64,000 nt of DNA from Pseudomonas sp. ok272 (lineage in GTDB: Bacteria; Pseudomonadota; Gammaproteobacteria; Pseudomonadales; Pseudomonadaceae). The translations under genes and the position numbers were made by a program. The stretch spans positions 1 through 64,000 of the forward strand of contig NZ_FOCB01000015.1 of the NCBI RefSeq assembly GCF_900109995.1, written 5' to 3'. How positions within the stretch are numbered: position 1 is the stretch's first letter; every line of letters starts with the position of its first letter. Below are positions 17,855 to 27,947 of the stretch, one piece after another. The notes beneath the pieces were generated by a model, which worked only from the letters and a program-made list of their open reading frames with translations, did no database searches and had not been told where the DNA came from.

Positions 17855-18517
17855 ATGGAGTTTTCCAGCGGCTTTCTCTTGAGCCTTTCGCTGTGCCTGG
17901 ACATCGGTGTCGCGAACATCGCGATGATTACCCTGGCGATGCAGCGCGGCTATTTCCAGGGGTTTTCCCTGGGCCTTGGCACCTGCGTTGGCGACCTGAT
18001 CTATGCCGTGCTGGCGCTGGCCGGCATGACGGTGCTGCTGCAGTACTCGGCCGTGCGCTGGGTGCTGTGGGTCGGCGGTTCGGCGTTGTTGCTGTACTTC
18101 GCGGCGAAGATGATTTACTCGGCCATCCACCACAGTGCCGTGCTGGCGCCAGCGGGGGAGGCCGTCGGCGGTTCCAGGCGTCGGGAGTTTTTCCGTGGGA
18201 TCTTTCTGGCGATGTCGTCGCCCAGCGCGATTCTCTGGTTCGCGGCCGTGGGCGGTACGCTGATCGCCCGATCCGGGGGCGGCAGCCTCGTGAGCGCCGG
18301 GTTGTTTCTGGCCGGGTTCTTCTGCGCCGGGCTGTTGTGGTGCGCGGCCTTGTGTCTGGCCGCGACCCAGGGTGGCAAGTTGCTGGGCGACAAGCTGCTG
18401 CGTTACTCCTACCTGGCATCTGCAGCGATCTTCTGTTATTTCGCGGTCTACGTGATCCTATCGGGTTATCAGGAGTTCATCGTCGGGGCCGCTGTGGCAG
18501 AACTTCCCGGCCTCTGA
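17855..18517 (+). CDS. LysE-type amino-acid exporter family protein
   Basis: A 220-residue inner-membrane protein with about six hydrophobic segments. It has the LysE/RhtB pattern: an N-terminal LSLCLDIGVANIAMITLAMQRGYFQGFSLGLGTCVGDLIYAVLALAG and a central RREFFRGIFLAMSSPSAILWFAAVGG. The second is close to the family's GxxxxxxNPKxxxFW motif, but with SPSA in place of NPK. The ATG at 17855 (MEFSSGF) is chosen over an upstream alternative. Divergent placement from alaC suggests amino-acid efflux, perhaps alanine, but the substrate is not shown. Confidence 0.82.
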   Translation: MEFSSGFLLSLSLCLDIGVANIAMITLAMQRGYFQGFSLGLGTCVGDLIYAVLALAGMTVLLQYSAVRWVLWVGGSALLLYFAAKMIYSAIHHSAVLAPAGEAVGGSRRREFFRGIFLAMSSPSAILWFAAVGGTLIARSGGGSLVSAGLFLAGFFCAGLLWCAALCLAATQGGKLLGDKLLRYSYLASAAIFCYFAVYVILSGYQEFIVGAAVAELPGL

Positions 18518-18586
18518 TGGGGGGAATTGGGTTTGGCTTCTATACTCCTGAGCCGAATCCACCTTTTTCGATGCAGGAGATGATTC

Positions 18587-19075
18587 ATGGATGATCCAAA
18601 AAAGGGCGTTGTCGCCGAGCCACGCTTTGAAGCGGGGCGTTTTTTGTTGATCGCCGGGCTGGGAGGGCGATTTTCGGCGGACACCACCGAAGGCATTCCC
18701 AAGCTCTGGGACACCTTCATCCCGCATATCGGCAAAGTGCCTGCGCAAAAGGGCGATCTGACCTACGGCATCTGCTGTAACCCTGATGGCAAGGGTGGCT
18801 TCGAGTACATTGCCGGGGTGGAGATCAGCAAGCTGGATGACTTGCCTGAAATGTACCGCTGGATCGAAGTGCAGCCCCAGCAGTACGCGGTGTTCGAGCA
18901 CGCAGGTGGCCTGGACACCCTGCCGCAGACCTTTGCGTACATCTGGCAGACCTGGTTGCCAGCATCAGGCCGTGCGGCGGCCGATGCCCCGGAATTCGAG
19001 CGCTACAGCGCCGACTTCAATCCGCAAACCGGGGTTGGCACGCTGGAGATCTGGGTGCCGCTCAAGGCGGTCTGA
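18587..19075 (+). CDS. GyrI-like/AraC-type effector-binding domain protein
   Basis: A 162-residue single-domain protein resembling the GyrI-like small-molecule-binding domain (Bacterial transcription activator, effector binding). Features are FLLIAGLGGRF, GIPKLWDTFIPHIGKVP, TYGICCNPDGKGGFEYIAGVEI and the C-terminal FERYSADFNPQTGVGTLEIWVPLK. It has no DNA-binding part. CAGGAG precedes the ATG. Stand-alone proteins of this type bind or hydrolyse lipophilic ligands, but the ligand here is unknown. Confidence 0.85.
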   Translation: MDDPKKGVVAEPRFEAGRFLLIAGLGGRFSADTTEGIPKLWDTFIPHIGKVPAQKGDLTYGICCNPDGKGGFEYIAGVEISKLDDLPEMYRWIEVQPQQYAVFEHAGGLDTLPQTFAYIWQTWLPASGRAAADAPEFERYSADFNPQTGVGTLEIWVPLKAV

Positions 19076-19086
19076 ACGTGGAGCGT

Positions 19087-19200
19087 TCACCGCTTACCTT
19101 TGCCGATTCGATGTGCACGCAGCAGATCGATCGACAAGGTGATGAAACCAAAGAGGCTGATGGTGAACAGCATAAGAAGACCGATCTGAACGCTACTCAT
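19087..19200 (-). CDS. Small single-pass membrane protein, 37 aa
   Basis: Minus-strand frame from the ATG at 19200 to the TGA at 19087: MSSVQIGLLMLFTISLFGFITLSIDLLRAHRIGKGKR. It has one hydrophobic helix (about residues 6-27) and a basic C-terminal tail, as expected for a membrane miniprotein with the tail in the cytoplasm. A good ribosome site (ACAGGAAATCGCACC) precedes it. It lies between two plus-strand genes in a gap that is otherwise empty. It is too short to be proven from composition alone. Confidence 0.55.
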   Translation of the reverse strand: MSSVQIGLLMLFTISLFGFITLSIDLLRAHRIGKGKR

Positions 19201-19362
19201 GGTGCGATTTCCTGTAGGTGGCCAGAGACAGGTACTAGCAATAGCGCCATGCCATGCTCAAGGAAAGGCACTATACGAAGGCTTTACGGGGGGCTTCAGG
19301 ATCGATATGCCGTCCTTATTCATTTAAGCTTTGGCCGCACTTTCAGCTGACAGGACCCAGCC

Positions 19363-19860
19363 ATGAACGCCTCCACGACACTCATTCGCCAGGTACTGCC
19401 TGGCGATCTTGATCGCTGTTTCGCCATCGAAAGCCAGTCGTATGAAGGTGACGAAGCGGCCACCCGCGAAAAGATCGCCACGCGCATCGCGACCTGGCCC
19501 GAGGGGTTTATCGTGGCGCAAGTCGAGGGCGTGGTTGCCGGGTTCATTAACTCGGGGGCGGCGTTCCAGGTGGAGATGGCCGACGAAGCCTTCAAGGAAA
19601 TGATCGGCCATGACCCGGACGGCCCGCAGGTGGTGATTATGTCGGTGGTGGTGCACCCGGACTTTCAGGGGCGGGGCCTGGCCAAGCAATTGATGACCGA
19701 GTTCATTGCGCGCATGCGGGAGATGGGCAAGGTCCGTATCAACCTCATGTGCCGTGAGCGGCACATCCCGTTGTACGCCGGCCTGGGTTTCGCCTACCTC
19801 AAGCCCTCCGAGTCCGACCACGGTGGCCTGGTCTGGCACGAGATGGCACTGGATCTGTAG
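19363..19860 (+). CDS. GNAT family N-acetyltransferase (AANAT/RimI-like)
   Basis: A 165-residue acetyltransferase. Motifs are IRQVLPGDLDRCFAIESQSYEGDEAATREK, the acetyl-CoA loop VVHPDFQGRGLAKQLMTEFI, and MCRERHIPLYAGLGFAYL. The beginning resembles the arylalkylamine/serotonin N-acetyltransferase-like group of GNATs. AGGA precedes the ATG. The substrate cannot be assigned. Confidence 0.87.
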   Translation: MNASTTLIRQVLPGDLDRCFAIESQSYEGDEAATREKIATRIATWPEGFIVAQVEGVVAGFINSGAAFQVEMADEAFKEMIGHDPDGPQVVIMSVVVHPDFQGRGLAKQLMTEFIARMREMGKVRINLMCRERHIPLYAGLGFAYLKPSESDHGGLVWHEMALDL

Positions 19861-19867
19861 GGCGAGC

Positions 19868-20353
19868 TCAGAAGGTCAGCGTCATGCGTCGTTCGTAGCC
19901 GATCCGGCCCTTGTAGGCTTCGCCACGATCGACCCAGCCCTGCTTGAGATAAAGCCCCAGGGCGGTTGCGTTGTGCGCATCCACCGATAACTCCAGGCCT
20001 TTGATGTGCGGCCAGGCCTGGCGCGCAATATCTGGCAATGCTTGTAGGCAGGCTTTGCCATAGCCTTTGCCCTGGTGACGGTGGTCAACTTGCAGGGCGT
20101 GCAGGGTGGCGCTGTCTTCATCGGCCCAGGCTGGCAGGAACGGCGGGCGCTTGAGTAGCAGGAAGGCGACGGGTGTCTGATCGCTGATCAGGGCAAAGCC
20201 CCTGATCGCGCTACCCGCAGCGTCACTCAATGAGTGAAGGGCACCGTAGATATCGCCGCAGAATGGTTTCTGCAGCGGGTGCACCTCGATGGCTTCCACC
20301 GATTGGCGCAGTGCAGGCGAGAGCTGTTCATAGGGGACGAGTTGAGGAGTCAC
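19868..20353 (-). CDS. GNAT family N-acetyltransferase
   Basis: The frame is open to 20950, but only the last 161 residues are protein-like. I place the start at GTG 20353 (VTPQLVPYEQLSPALRQSVEAIEVHP). The acetyl-CoA loop is LQVDHRHQGKGYGKACLQALP and the C-terminal part is LSVDAHNATALGLYLKQGWVDRGEAYKGRIGYERRM. Both match GNAT motifs A and B. It converges on the preceding acetyltransferase with only 7 bp between stops. The start is uncertain because GTG has only a weak GGGAAC site. Confidence 0.78.
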   Translation of the reverse strand: MTPQLVPYEQLSPALRQSVEAIEVHPLQKPFCGDIYGALHSLSDAAGSAIRGFALISDQTPVAFLLLKRPPFLPAWADEDSATLHALQVDHRHQGKGYGKACLQALPDIARQAWPHIKGLELSVDAHNATALGLYLKQGWVDRGEAYKGRIGYERRMTLTF

Positions 20354-20494
20354 TGACAGTTCCCGAGAACCAGCTAGGCGAAGTGCGGATTCTAGCCAGT
20401 TTGCGGCGTGGGAAATTATTTTATTTCGGCTGTCGATTGGGTGTTTTCCCAGTCGACTAGGGGTGTCTTCACACAAAACACTCGGAGAACCGTC

Positions 20495-20929
20495 ATGAAT
20501 GCACCTATCGAAAACACCGACATCCACACCTTGATCCAGACCTACCGCAAAGCGGTGATGGCCAAGGATATTGACGTGCTCATGGGCTTGTATGCCGACA
20601 ACATCGTGTCCTTCGATGCGGTCAAGGCGTTGCAATTCAAGGGCAAGGCCGCCTATCGAGCGCATTGGCAGGAGTGCATGACCCACTGTCCGGGCCCGCA
20701 CACCTTCGATTTTCATCAGCTCAATGTCGTGAGTGCCCCGGACATGGCGTTCGCCCACTGGCTGGCCCACTGCGCCGGGACCGATGACGAGGGGCAAGCC
20801 AAGGGTTGCTGGATGCGCGTCACCGCGGGATACCAGCGCGTGGGTGGTCACTGGCGGATCGTCCATGAACACTGGTCGGCGCCGTTCGACATGATGAGCG
20901 GGGCGGCGTTGTTCGAGTTGCAGCCCTGA
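20495..20929 (+). CDS. SnoaL-like/nuclear-transport-factor-2 fold protein (YybH type)
   Basis: A 144-residue NTF2-fold protein: IHTLIQTYRKAVMAKDIDVLMGLYADNIVSFDAV at the N terminus and GGHWRIVHEHWSAPFDM at the C terminus, typical of ketosteroid-isomerase-like DUF4440/SnoaL3 proteins. The ATG at 20495 follows CTCGGAGAA. It is the first gene of a four-gene same-strand run with YCII, SRPBCC and an ECF42-type sigma factor, and is probably one of its targets. No specific reaction is known. Confidence 0.85.
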   Translation: MNAPIENTDIHTLIQTYRKAVMAKDIDVLMGLYADNIVSFDAVKALQFKGKAAYRAHWQECMTHCPGPHTFDFHQLNVVSAPDMAFAHWLAHCAGTDDEGQAKGCWMRVTAGYQRVGGHWRIVHEHWSAPFDMMSGAALFELQP

Positions 20930-20997
20930 TCGTCGGCCAACCATACCCAACCTTCAATCAGCAGCCATAGTTGATCAGCCTGAAGACGGAGACGCCC

Positions 20998-21342
20998 ATG
21001 AAATACCTATGCCTGGTCTATAGCGACGAACGGGTACTGCACACCTCGCCCGACAGCCCGAAGGATGCCGAATGCCTGGCCTATGCCGAGTCGGTCCAGG
21101 GCAGTGGCCGATTGCTGGCCGGACAAGCGCTGGAATCGGTGCAGGCCGCCACCACGGTACGCATGCGCGGCGGCAAGCTGTCGATCACCGATGGGCCATT
21201 CGCCGAAACCAAAGAGCAACTGGCGGGCTTTTACCTGATTGATGCCAAGGACTTGAACGAGGCCATCCAGGTCGCCGGCAATATCCCGGCGGCCCGGGTC
21301 GGTAGCGTTGAAGTGCGCCCCGTGCGTGAGTTGAATCCCTGA
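20998..21342 (+). CDS. YCII-related DGPF-domain protein
   Basis: A 114-residue protein starting MKYLCLVYSDERVL and carrying the eponymous segment KLSITDGPFAETKEQLAGFYLIDAKDLNEAI (DGPF motif). These small proteins are the regular partners of ECF42 sigma factors. The ribosome site GACGGAGACGCCC is adequate. It lies 68 bp after the SnoaL gene and 27 bp before the SRPBCC gene. Confidence 0.92.
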   Translation: MKYLCLVYSDERVLHTSPDSPKDAECLAYAESVQGSGRLLAGQALESVQAATTVRMRGGKLSITDGPFAETKEQLAGFYLIDAKDLNEAIQVAGNIPAARVGSVEVRPVRELNP

Positions 21343-21369
21343 TAACAACCCTGATACAGGAGTTTTTCC

Positions 21370-21860
21370 ATGAGTCTTTCCCTCAACGATGGGCCGCCGG
21401 CCGAGTTTGCGCTGTCCATCAGTCGTTTGATCGATGCACCGCCCAGTAAGGTGTTCCGCGCCTGGGTCGAGCCACCTTTGTTGGTCCAGTGGTGGGGGCC
21501 CCATGGCATGACCACGCCAGAGTGCGAGATGGACCTGTGGGTCGGTGGTCAATTCCGCACCCTGATGCGCGCCCCGGATGGCAGTGAATACCCGACATCC
21601 GGGGTGTTCCTGGAGATTCAGGCGCCGCAGCGCCTGGTGTTTACCGACGCGTTCAAGCCTGGCTGGATTCCGTCGGGCAAACCGTTCATGACCGCCGAGG
21701 TGACCTTCGAGGAGGCCGATGGCAAGACCCTCTACACCGCCCGCGCCATGCACTGGAGCGAAGAGGCCCGCAAAAGCCATGAAGCGATGGGCTTTCATGA
21801 AGGGTGGGGGCAGAGCCTGGATCGTTTGGAGGCGCTGGTGACCACGGGCATGCCGGACTG

Positions 21861-21861
<1 letters not shown>
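21370..21861 (+). CDS. SRPBCC/AHSA1-domain protein
   Basis: A 163-residue START-like hydrophobic-ligand-binding protein: SISRLIDAPPSKVFRAWVEPPLLVQWWGP at the N terminus, then GGQFRTLMRAPDGSEYPTSGVFLEIQAPQRLVFTDAF and the C-terminal helix FHEGWGQSLDRLEALV. The last base of its TGA is the first base of the sigma-factor ATG, so translation is coupled. It belongs to the ECF42 locus. Confidence 0.92.
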
Positions 21862-23096
<1,235 letters not shown>

Positions 23097-23114
23097 CCCA
23101 GGCGCGTCCAACCT

Positions 23115-23969
23115 TCACTCCAGCATTCTGCCCAGCAACCAACTGCCGGCCGGTCCCGGTGGATGCAGCCGGGACCAGAGCGCATCGACACACACCGATT
23201 TTGGCCAACCGCGCACATTCAGCTCTTGCAACGTCCCCGGGCCAAAGCGCTCGACCAGCCAGCGCGGCAGCGGTGCCCAGCCGAACCCGCCCTGGGCCAT
23301 TTCCAGCAGCATCAAGTAACTGGGGGCCGACCAGACCCGGCCATGGGCCCGGGTTTCGTAGGGGTTGATGATGGTTGCCAGGCGCAGTTCCCGGTGTTGC
23401 TGCAGGGTGTGTTGGTCGATGTTTTTGGCACGGGTCAATGGGTGTGCGGGTGATACGAACAAGGCGATCTCGGCGCGCTCGTCAACGCTGGTGCTCTCCA
23501 GGTCGGCCGGATAGCTGTCCTGCATCTCGGCGAATGCAATATGCGCGCGGCCGCTTTGCACCAGGGCCACCAAGTCGTCGCACTCGGCAATCAGGCATTC
23601 GAGTTCCAGGTCCGGATAGCGCTGTTCGAACTCGCTCAACGCGACTTCAAAGCGATCCGACTGATAGGTGTCGGACAGTGCCACCGTCAACTTCGCTTCA
23701 ACCCCTTTGGACAGTTGCGCGGCGCTCATCTCCAGGCGTGCGCTGGCGGCCAGGATTTCCTCGGCCCGTTGCAGCAGCACATGCCCGGCCGACGTCAGGC
23801 TGGGCTTGCGGCTGCTGCGATCGAACAGAGTGACGTCCAGGTCGATTTCCAGGCTGGCCACGGCGGCGCTGATGGTCGATTGGCTCTTGCCGAGTTTGCG
23901 TGCCGCGGCGGAAAACGAACCCTGGGTTGCGGCCTGGACAAACGCCAGCAGCACTTCATGAGAGACCAT
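23115..23969 (-). CDS. LysR-type transcriptional regulator
   Basis: A 284-residue LTTR. The N-terminal winged HTH is AFVQAATQGSFSAAARKLGKSQSTISAAVASLEIDLDVTLFDRSSRKPSLTSAG, followed by a substrate-binding domain. It is divergent from the PACE efflux gene (90-bp gap), the same arrangement as AceR/AceI in Acinetobacter, so it is the probable regulator of that pump. Confidence 0.9.
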   Translation of the reverse strand: MVSHEVLLAFVQAATQGSFSAAARKLGKSQSTISAAVASLEIDLDVTLFDRSSRKPSLTSAGHVLLQRAEEILAASARLEMSAAQLSKGVEAKLTVALSDTYQSDRFEVALSEFEQRYPDLELECLIAECDDLVALVQSGRAHIAFAEMQDSYPADLESTSVDERAEIALFVSPAHPLTRAKNIDQHTLQQHRELRLATIINPYETRAHGRVWSAPSYLMLLEMAQGGFGWAPLPRWLVERFGPGTLQELNVRGWPKSVCVDALWSRLHPPGPAGSWLLGRMLE

Positions 23970-24059
23970 GAGCTATCGCCTTGATCGATGGTTATTGGTT
24001 ATGAAGTATCGGCATGGCGCTAGATGATGGCAACCACATTCACTGCAAGGAGGTTGACC

Positions 24060-24491
24060 ATGAGCCCCCAGAAAACCTTGACCGAACGCGTGCTGCAGGC
24101 CATCGGCTTCGAACTGTTGGCCGTTGCGCTGTGTACGCCACTGCTGGCCTGGCTGATGGACAAGCCGTTGGTCGACATGGGCGTAGCAACCATCGCCATC
24201 GGCTTGATCGCACTGGCCTGGAACGTCGTGTTCAACGGCCTGTTCGATCGCCTGCTCAAACGTCTGTCCCTAGTGCCCAGCGCCGCCACCCGGGTGCTGC
24301 ACGCCTTGCTCTTCGAGGGTGGGCTGGTGGCTGTGAGTGTGCCGTTGATCGCCTGGTGGTTGAACGTCAGCCTGTTGCAGGCGCTGATCCTGGACATCGG
24401 CGTGCTGCTGTTCTTTCTGCCATACACCTATGTCTATCACTGGGTCTACGACGTGGTGCGCGAACGGATGCTGTTGGCCAGGATGTCGTAG
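24060..24491 (+). CDS. PACE-family proton-coupled biocide/polyamine efflux pump (AceI-like)
   Basis: A 143-residue inner-membrane protein with four helices in two repeated halves (two BTP domains): ERVLQAIGFELLAVALCTPLLAWLMD and RVLHALLFEGGLVAVSVPLIAWWLN. The conserved first-helix Glu (residue 18, equivalent to AceI Glu15) is present, as is the second-half Glu. AAGGAGG precedes the ATG at 24060. Family members export chlorhexidine-type biocides, and the natural substrates are probably short-chain diamines. Confidence 0.9.
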   Translation: MSPQKTLTERVLQAIGFELLAVALCTPLLAWLMDKPLVDMGVATIAIGLIALAWNVVFNGLFDRLLKRLSLVPSAATRVLHALLFEGGLVAVSVPLIAWWLNVSLLQALILDIGVLLFFLPYTYVYHWVYDVVRERMLLARMS

Positions 24492-24765
24492 TCGATGGGG
24501 GATGGCCCGGAACCGGGCCATTCACGGCGGCGCTTGAACGGCATTATGGCGAGGCTGCTTGGTCGTTTTGTGATCGATGGATGCGCGATGCAACGGACGT
24601 ACAACCCGTCGTCGGAACGGCTCAAGTATTCAGCGCGAACGCCGATGACGACTGGGCTGGTTTGCGCTCCGAGGTAGGTGTGCTGCGTGTTGACGAGAGG
24701 AACGTCGCGCGTGGCGAGCGCCTACCGTTGGTGTTCGTTTTATTCCTGTCGTGAGATATCCCTCG

Positions 24766-26391
24766 ATGTTTTTGCAAAGATCCCTGAGAGCTCAAATCCT
24801 GGCACTGCTGGGTGGCAGCCTGTTTGCGATGTTGTTGATTGCGCTGACCTGCTTTCATTTTCTCTCCAATGGGGTGCAGAACTACCGCAACCTGATTGAA
24901 GGCCCGCTGCATACTTCGCAACTGATCGATGAAGCCAACCTGCAGCTCAAGGCGCAGGTGCAGGAGTGGAAGAACGTCCTGCTGCGCGGCAAGCAGCCGG
25001 CGCAGTTGAACCAGTACTGGCAGCAGTTCGAGGCGCGCCAGGGCGATGTGCAAACCATCCTCGGCGAGTTGACGCGCGCGCCAGGGCTCGAAGCCTCGCT
25101 CAAGGCGCGTATCGAGCGTTTGCGCGATGAGCATCGCGCGCTCGGCGAGGCTTACCGGAAAGGTCGCGACGCCTATCTGGCCGCCGGTTTCGATCCGGTG
25201 GCAGGCGATAGCGCGCTCAAGGGCGTTGATCGTGCCGCCAGCGAGCAAATGAGCGAGCTGGTCAATGATTTGCGCCAACAAGGCCGCCAGCAATCCAACC
25301 AGATCAGCGCCAATACCGATCGCACCGTGCTGCTGGGCATTGCCGTGATGCTGGTTTCAGGGCTGTTCATCAGCCTGCTCAGCCTGTGGCTGATCAACCG
25401 TCAGTTGGTGGCGCCGATTCGCCGTCTGATTGAGTACGTCGCCCAACTGAGCCAGGGGCGTTTCGCCGACCGTGTGGCCAATGATCGTCAGGATGAACTG
25501 GGACGCCTGGCGTCGGCGGCCAACACCCTGCGTGATTTCCTGGCGGATACCTTCGGTCGCTTGCAGCGCAGTGCGTCCGAGTTGGACGGCGCCAGTGGCG
25601 AGTTGAACTCGATTGCGACGTTGATGGCCCACGGCACCAGCGAACAGTTCAACCGTACCGATCAAGTCGCCACGGCGATGAACGAGATGTCCGCCACGGC
25701 CCAGGAAGTCGCCCGCCATGCCGCGCAAGCCGCCCGCGCCGCCGACGATGCGGATCAGTCGGCGCAGCAAGGCGAGCGGGTGATGCAAGGGACGATTCAC
25801 ACCATCACCCAGATGCGTGGGGAAATTGCCAATACGGCCACGGTGATCCGTCAGTTGGAAACCGACAGCGCGCGCATCGGCAAGGTGCTGGAGGTGATTC
25901 GCGGCATCGCCGAGCAAACCAACCTGTTGGCGCTCAACGCGGCGATTGAAGCGGCGCGTGCCGGTGAAGCCGGGCGCGGATTTGCCGTGGTCGCGGATGA
26001 GGTGCGCAGCCTGGCCCAGCGCACGGCGGCGTCGATCATTGAAATCAACCAGATTATCCAGACGGTGCAAACCGGGGCGGTGAATGCAGCGCAGGCCATC
26101 GAGAGTGGCCAGTCGCGCAGCGAGCAGAGCGTCCAGCAAGTGACTGAGGCCGGCAGCATGCTGGAGCGCATCACTGAGTCAGTGGAAGCGATTCGCGATA
26201 TGAACCGCCAGATCGCCACGGCGGCTGAAGAGCAAACGGCAGTCGCCGAAGACATTTCGCGCAACCTGACCGAGATCACCAGCATTGCCAGCACCAATCT
26301 GAGCAACGTGCAGCGTACCGAAGCCGCGAGCAATAACCTGCATGGCCTGTCGGCGCAACTCAATGAGGTGACTTCGCGCCTTCGTGCCTAG
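24766..26391 (+). CDS. Membrane methyl-accepting chemotaxis protein
   Basis: A 541-residue transmembrane receptor. TM1 is about residues 6-30 ([27 protein letters not shown]), followed by a helical periplasmic domain of about 150 residues. TM2 is about 192-214 ([24 protein letters not shown]). A HAMP domain ([41 protein letters not shown]) and a signalling hairpin with tip [43 protein letters not shown] follow. The small helical sensor resembles four-helix-bundle receptors. A GTG at 24751 is an alternative start. There is no C-terminal CheR-tethering pentapeptide. The ligand is unknown. Confidence 0.92.
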   Translation: MFLQRSLRAQILALLGGSLFAMLLIALTCFHFLSNGVQNYRNLIEGPLHTSQLIDEANLQLKAQVQEWKNVLLRGKQPAQLNQYWQQFEARQGDVQTILGELTRAPGLEASLKARIERLRDEHRALGEAYRKGRDAYLAAGFDPVAGDSALKGVDRAASEQMSELVNDLRQQGRQQSNQISANTDRTVLLGIAVMLVSGLFISLLSLWLINRQLVAPIRRLIEYVAQLSQGRFADRVANDRQDELGRLASAANTLRDFLADTFGRLQRSASELDGASGELNSIATLMAHGTSEQFNRTDQVATAMNEMSATAQEVARHAAQAARAADDADQSAQQGERVMQGTIHTITQMRGEIANTATVIRQLETDSARIGKVLEVIRGIAEQTNLLALNAAIEAARAGEAGRGFAVVADEVRSLAQRTAASIIEINQIIQTVQTGAVNAAQAIESGQSRSEQSVQQVTEAGSMLERITESVEAIRDMNRQIATAAEEQTAVAEDISRNLTEITSIASTNLSNVQRTEAASNNLHGLSAQLNEVTSRLRA

Positions 26392-26434
26392 GTTGCTCGT
26401 GCACGGCGAGTACGTCAGTGCGGTTTTAGCGGCG

Positions 26435-26470
26435 CAAAAAAGCCGCACGCCCCTGAGGGGGTGCGGCTTT
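26435..26470. terminator. Bidirectional terminator between MCP and PepSY genes
   Basis: AAAAAAGCCGCACGCCCC/GGGGTGCGGCTTTC forms a long GC stem flanked by A and T runs and serves both converging genes. Confidence 0.9.
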
Positions 26471-26481
26471 CTGGTGCTCAG

Positions 26482-26796
26482 TTACTTGTCTTGAACGTTG
26501 CTCAGGACGGCGCCGGTCTTGGCGTCGAGCTTGACGTCCCACTTGATGCCCTTGGCATCACGGATTTCGACTTCGTACACATAGGCGCCGGCTTTGTGGT
26601 CCAGCTCGGTTTCAGTGATGTTGGCTGCGGTCGTGCCGGGATGTTGGGCCAGTGCGCTTTGGTTGAGCTTGTCCATGTCCATGATGGCGCCAGACTGGAG
26701 CAGGCCCGGGATCAGGTCCGGACGCACATCGGCCATGGCAAAACCGGCAGTCAGGGTCAGGGCGGCGGCGGTGAACAGAGCAGTCAGGTTTTTCAT
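26482..26796 (-). CDS. Periplasmic PepSY-domain protein
   Basis: A 104-residue exported protein. The signal peptide MKNLTALFTAAALTLTAGFAMA is cleaved after residue 22. A PepSY domain with ITETELDHKAGAYVYEVEIRDAKGIKWDVKLDAKTGAVLS follows. PepSY proteins are thought to modulate peptidases or act near two-component systems; no partner gene is adjacent here. Bases 26797-26950 upstream hold its promoter region only. Confidence 0.9.
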   Translation of the reverse strand: MKNLTALFTAAALTLTAGFAMADVRPDLIPGLLQSGAIMDMDKLNQSALAQHPGTTAANITETELDHKAGAYVYEVEIRDAKGIKWDVKLDAKTGAVLSNVQDK

Positions 26797-26951
26797 GGGT
26801 TCATTCCTTGGTTGAGCTGTTTAAGTGGAATCAGGTTAACCAGTGCAACTTAACTGATCCTTAATTCCTAGGGTTTGTTCAGTTCATTCCCACGTATGGA
26901 GGGAAGCTTTGCCGTAGGCGCTATGTAGACGTCATGCTGGCAGATGATCGC

Positions 26952-27059
26952 TCAGTAGCCATTGATCTCAAGCAAATCCCCGACACTGGCGTCCATCGCC
27001 TTCTTGAAGTCCACAGCCTCGTCGACAGTGTAGACAGGCCCCCGGTTGCTGCTTGGCAT
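26952..27059 (-). CDS. Possible small protein, 35 aa
   Basis: Minus-strand frame from the ATG at 27059 to the TGA at 26952: MPSSNRGPVYTVDEAVDFKKAMDASVGDLLEINGY. A good ribosome site (GAGGACGTCGACT) precedes the ATG, and the protein is acidic and helix-like. It sits in an otherwise empty 500-bp gap (26797-27297). Supported only by start-site quality and open frame. Confidence 0.4.
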   Translation of the reverse strand: MPSSNRGPVYTVDEAVDFKKAMDASVGDLLEINGY

Positions 27060-27297
27060 AGTCGACGTCCTCGTGTGAGAGGCCATCGCAGAGTGGTACT
27101 TTTAACAAGCGAACGCCCGATGTGCGAGCACCCAATCGACCTTGGCTGAGGCGGGGCCGTTTTTTTCGCACTTTTGTGCAGTCCTTTGCAGTACGATTCG
27201 CGTCAGTCAGTTCCCCGCCAGAGGGAATACTTGTCATCCTGCCTTGCATGCAAACCATCGTTCCGCCGTCCTTCGGGACGCATCCGTGAGGTTTAGC

Positions 27298-27627
27298 ATG
27301 CGCATCACATCCGAGCTTATCTGCCAGGCCGCCGACCAACTCAATGGTTTCGTCGGCTTCAATCGCAAGACCGCCCGCTACATCGTCCGTTTCAGCGAAG
27401 ACTCGTTCGGCATGGATGTCGCCGATGACGCGATCATCCCTGCCAGCGAATTTGTCTGGGCCAGTGGCGACGGATCAACCATGACCCTCAAGCGAGAACT
27501 GATCCGCGTGCTGCTGGAGCAGAACATCGATGACCGGATCAACATCACCGAACCACTACGCGTCTATATGTGTCGCGAAGACGTGCCGGAGATCACTGCG
27601 CGTCGCAGCCTGGTTCAGCCCGGCTGA
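27298..27627 (+). CDS. Conserved hypothetical protein, 109 aa
   Basis: The ATG at 27298 (MRITSELICQAADQLNGFVGFNRKTARYIVRFSEDSFGMDVADDAIIPASEFVW) follows TGAGG at good spacing. The upstream open extension is not protein-like. It is soluble and acidic, with no signal. The last 13 bp overlap the stop of the converging monooxygenase gene. I do not recognise the family. Confidence 0.7.
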   Translation: MRITSELICQAADQLNGFVGFNRKTARYIVRFSEDSFGMDVADDAIIPASEFVWASGDGSTMTLKRELIRVLLEQNIDDRINITEPLRVYMCREDVPEITARRSLVQPG

Positions 27628-27947
27628 CGCTCGAAGGCATAGGCGCGCTCGACCTTGCACACCCGGGTGTGAAAGGCCTCGTACCAGGTCGTTCGCCCTT
27701 GCTCGCGGGTTTCACCGTGCTCGCTGTGGCGCTTCCAGGCGAGGATCGCCGCTTCGCTGGCCCAATACGAAACAGTGATGCCGAGCCCGTCTGCGTCGCG
27801 AGCGGACTCTACACCGAGGAACCCCGGTTGCTGGCGAGCCAGTTCGACCATGCGCGCTGCGGCCTGGCCGTACCCATGGTCACCGTCTGTGCGCAATGAA
27901 GTGAAAATTACTGCGTAATAAGGGGCCAGGGGTGTGTTGGCGATCAT
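27615..27947 (-). CDS. Antibiotic-biosynthesis-monooxygenase-domain (ABM) protein
   Basis: A 110-residue dimeric ferredoxin-like-fold protein: YYAVIFTSLRTDGDHGYGQAAARMVELARQQPGFLGVESARDADGLGITVSYWASEAAILAWKRHSEHGETREQGRTTWYEAFHTRVCKVERAY. This matches the ABM/HapK-type heme-degrading-like family. Its ATG overlaps the stop of the upstream amidotransferase-like gene by 4 bp (ATGA), so the two are translationally coupled. Catalytic role unknown. Confidence 0.82.
   Translation of the reverse strand: MIANTPLAPYYAVIFTSLRTDGDHGYGQAAARMVELARQQPGFLGVESARDADGLGITVSYWASEAAILAWKRHSEHGETREQGRTTWYEAFHTRVCKVERAYAFERQPG

Noticed and set aside
19868-20950. A 360-residue reading of the minus-strand acetyltransferase
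   Set aside because: The N-terminal 200 residues overlap the SnoaL gene on the other strand and look like shadow sequence. Only the C-terminal 161 residues form a GNAT domain.
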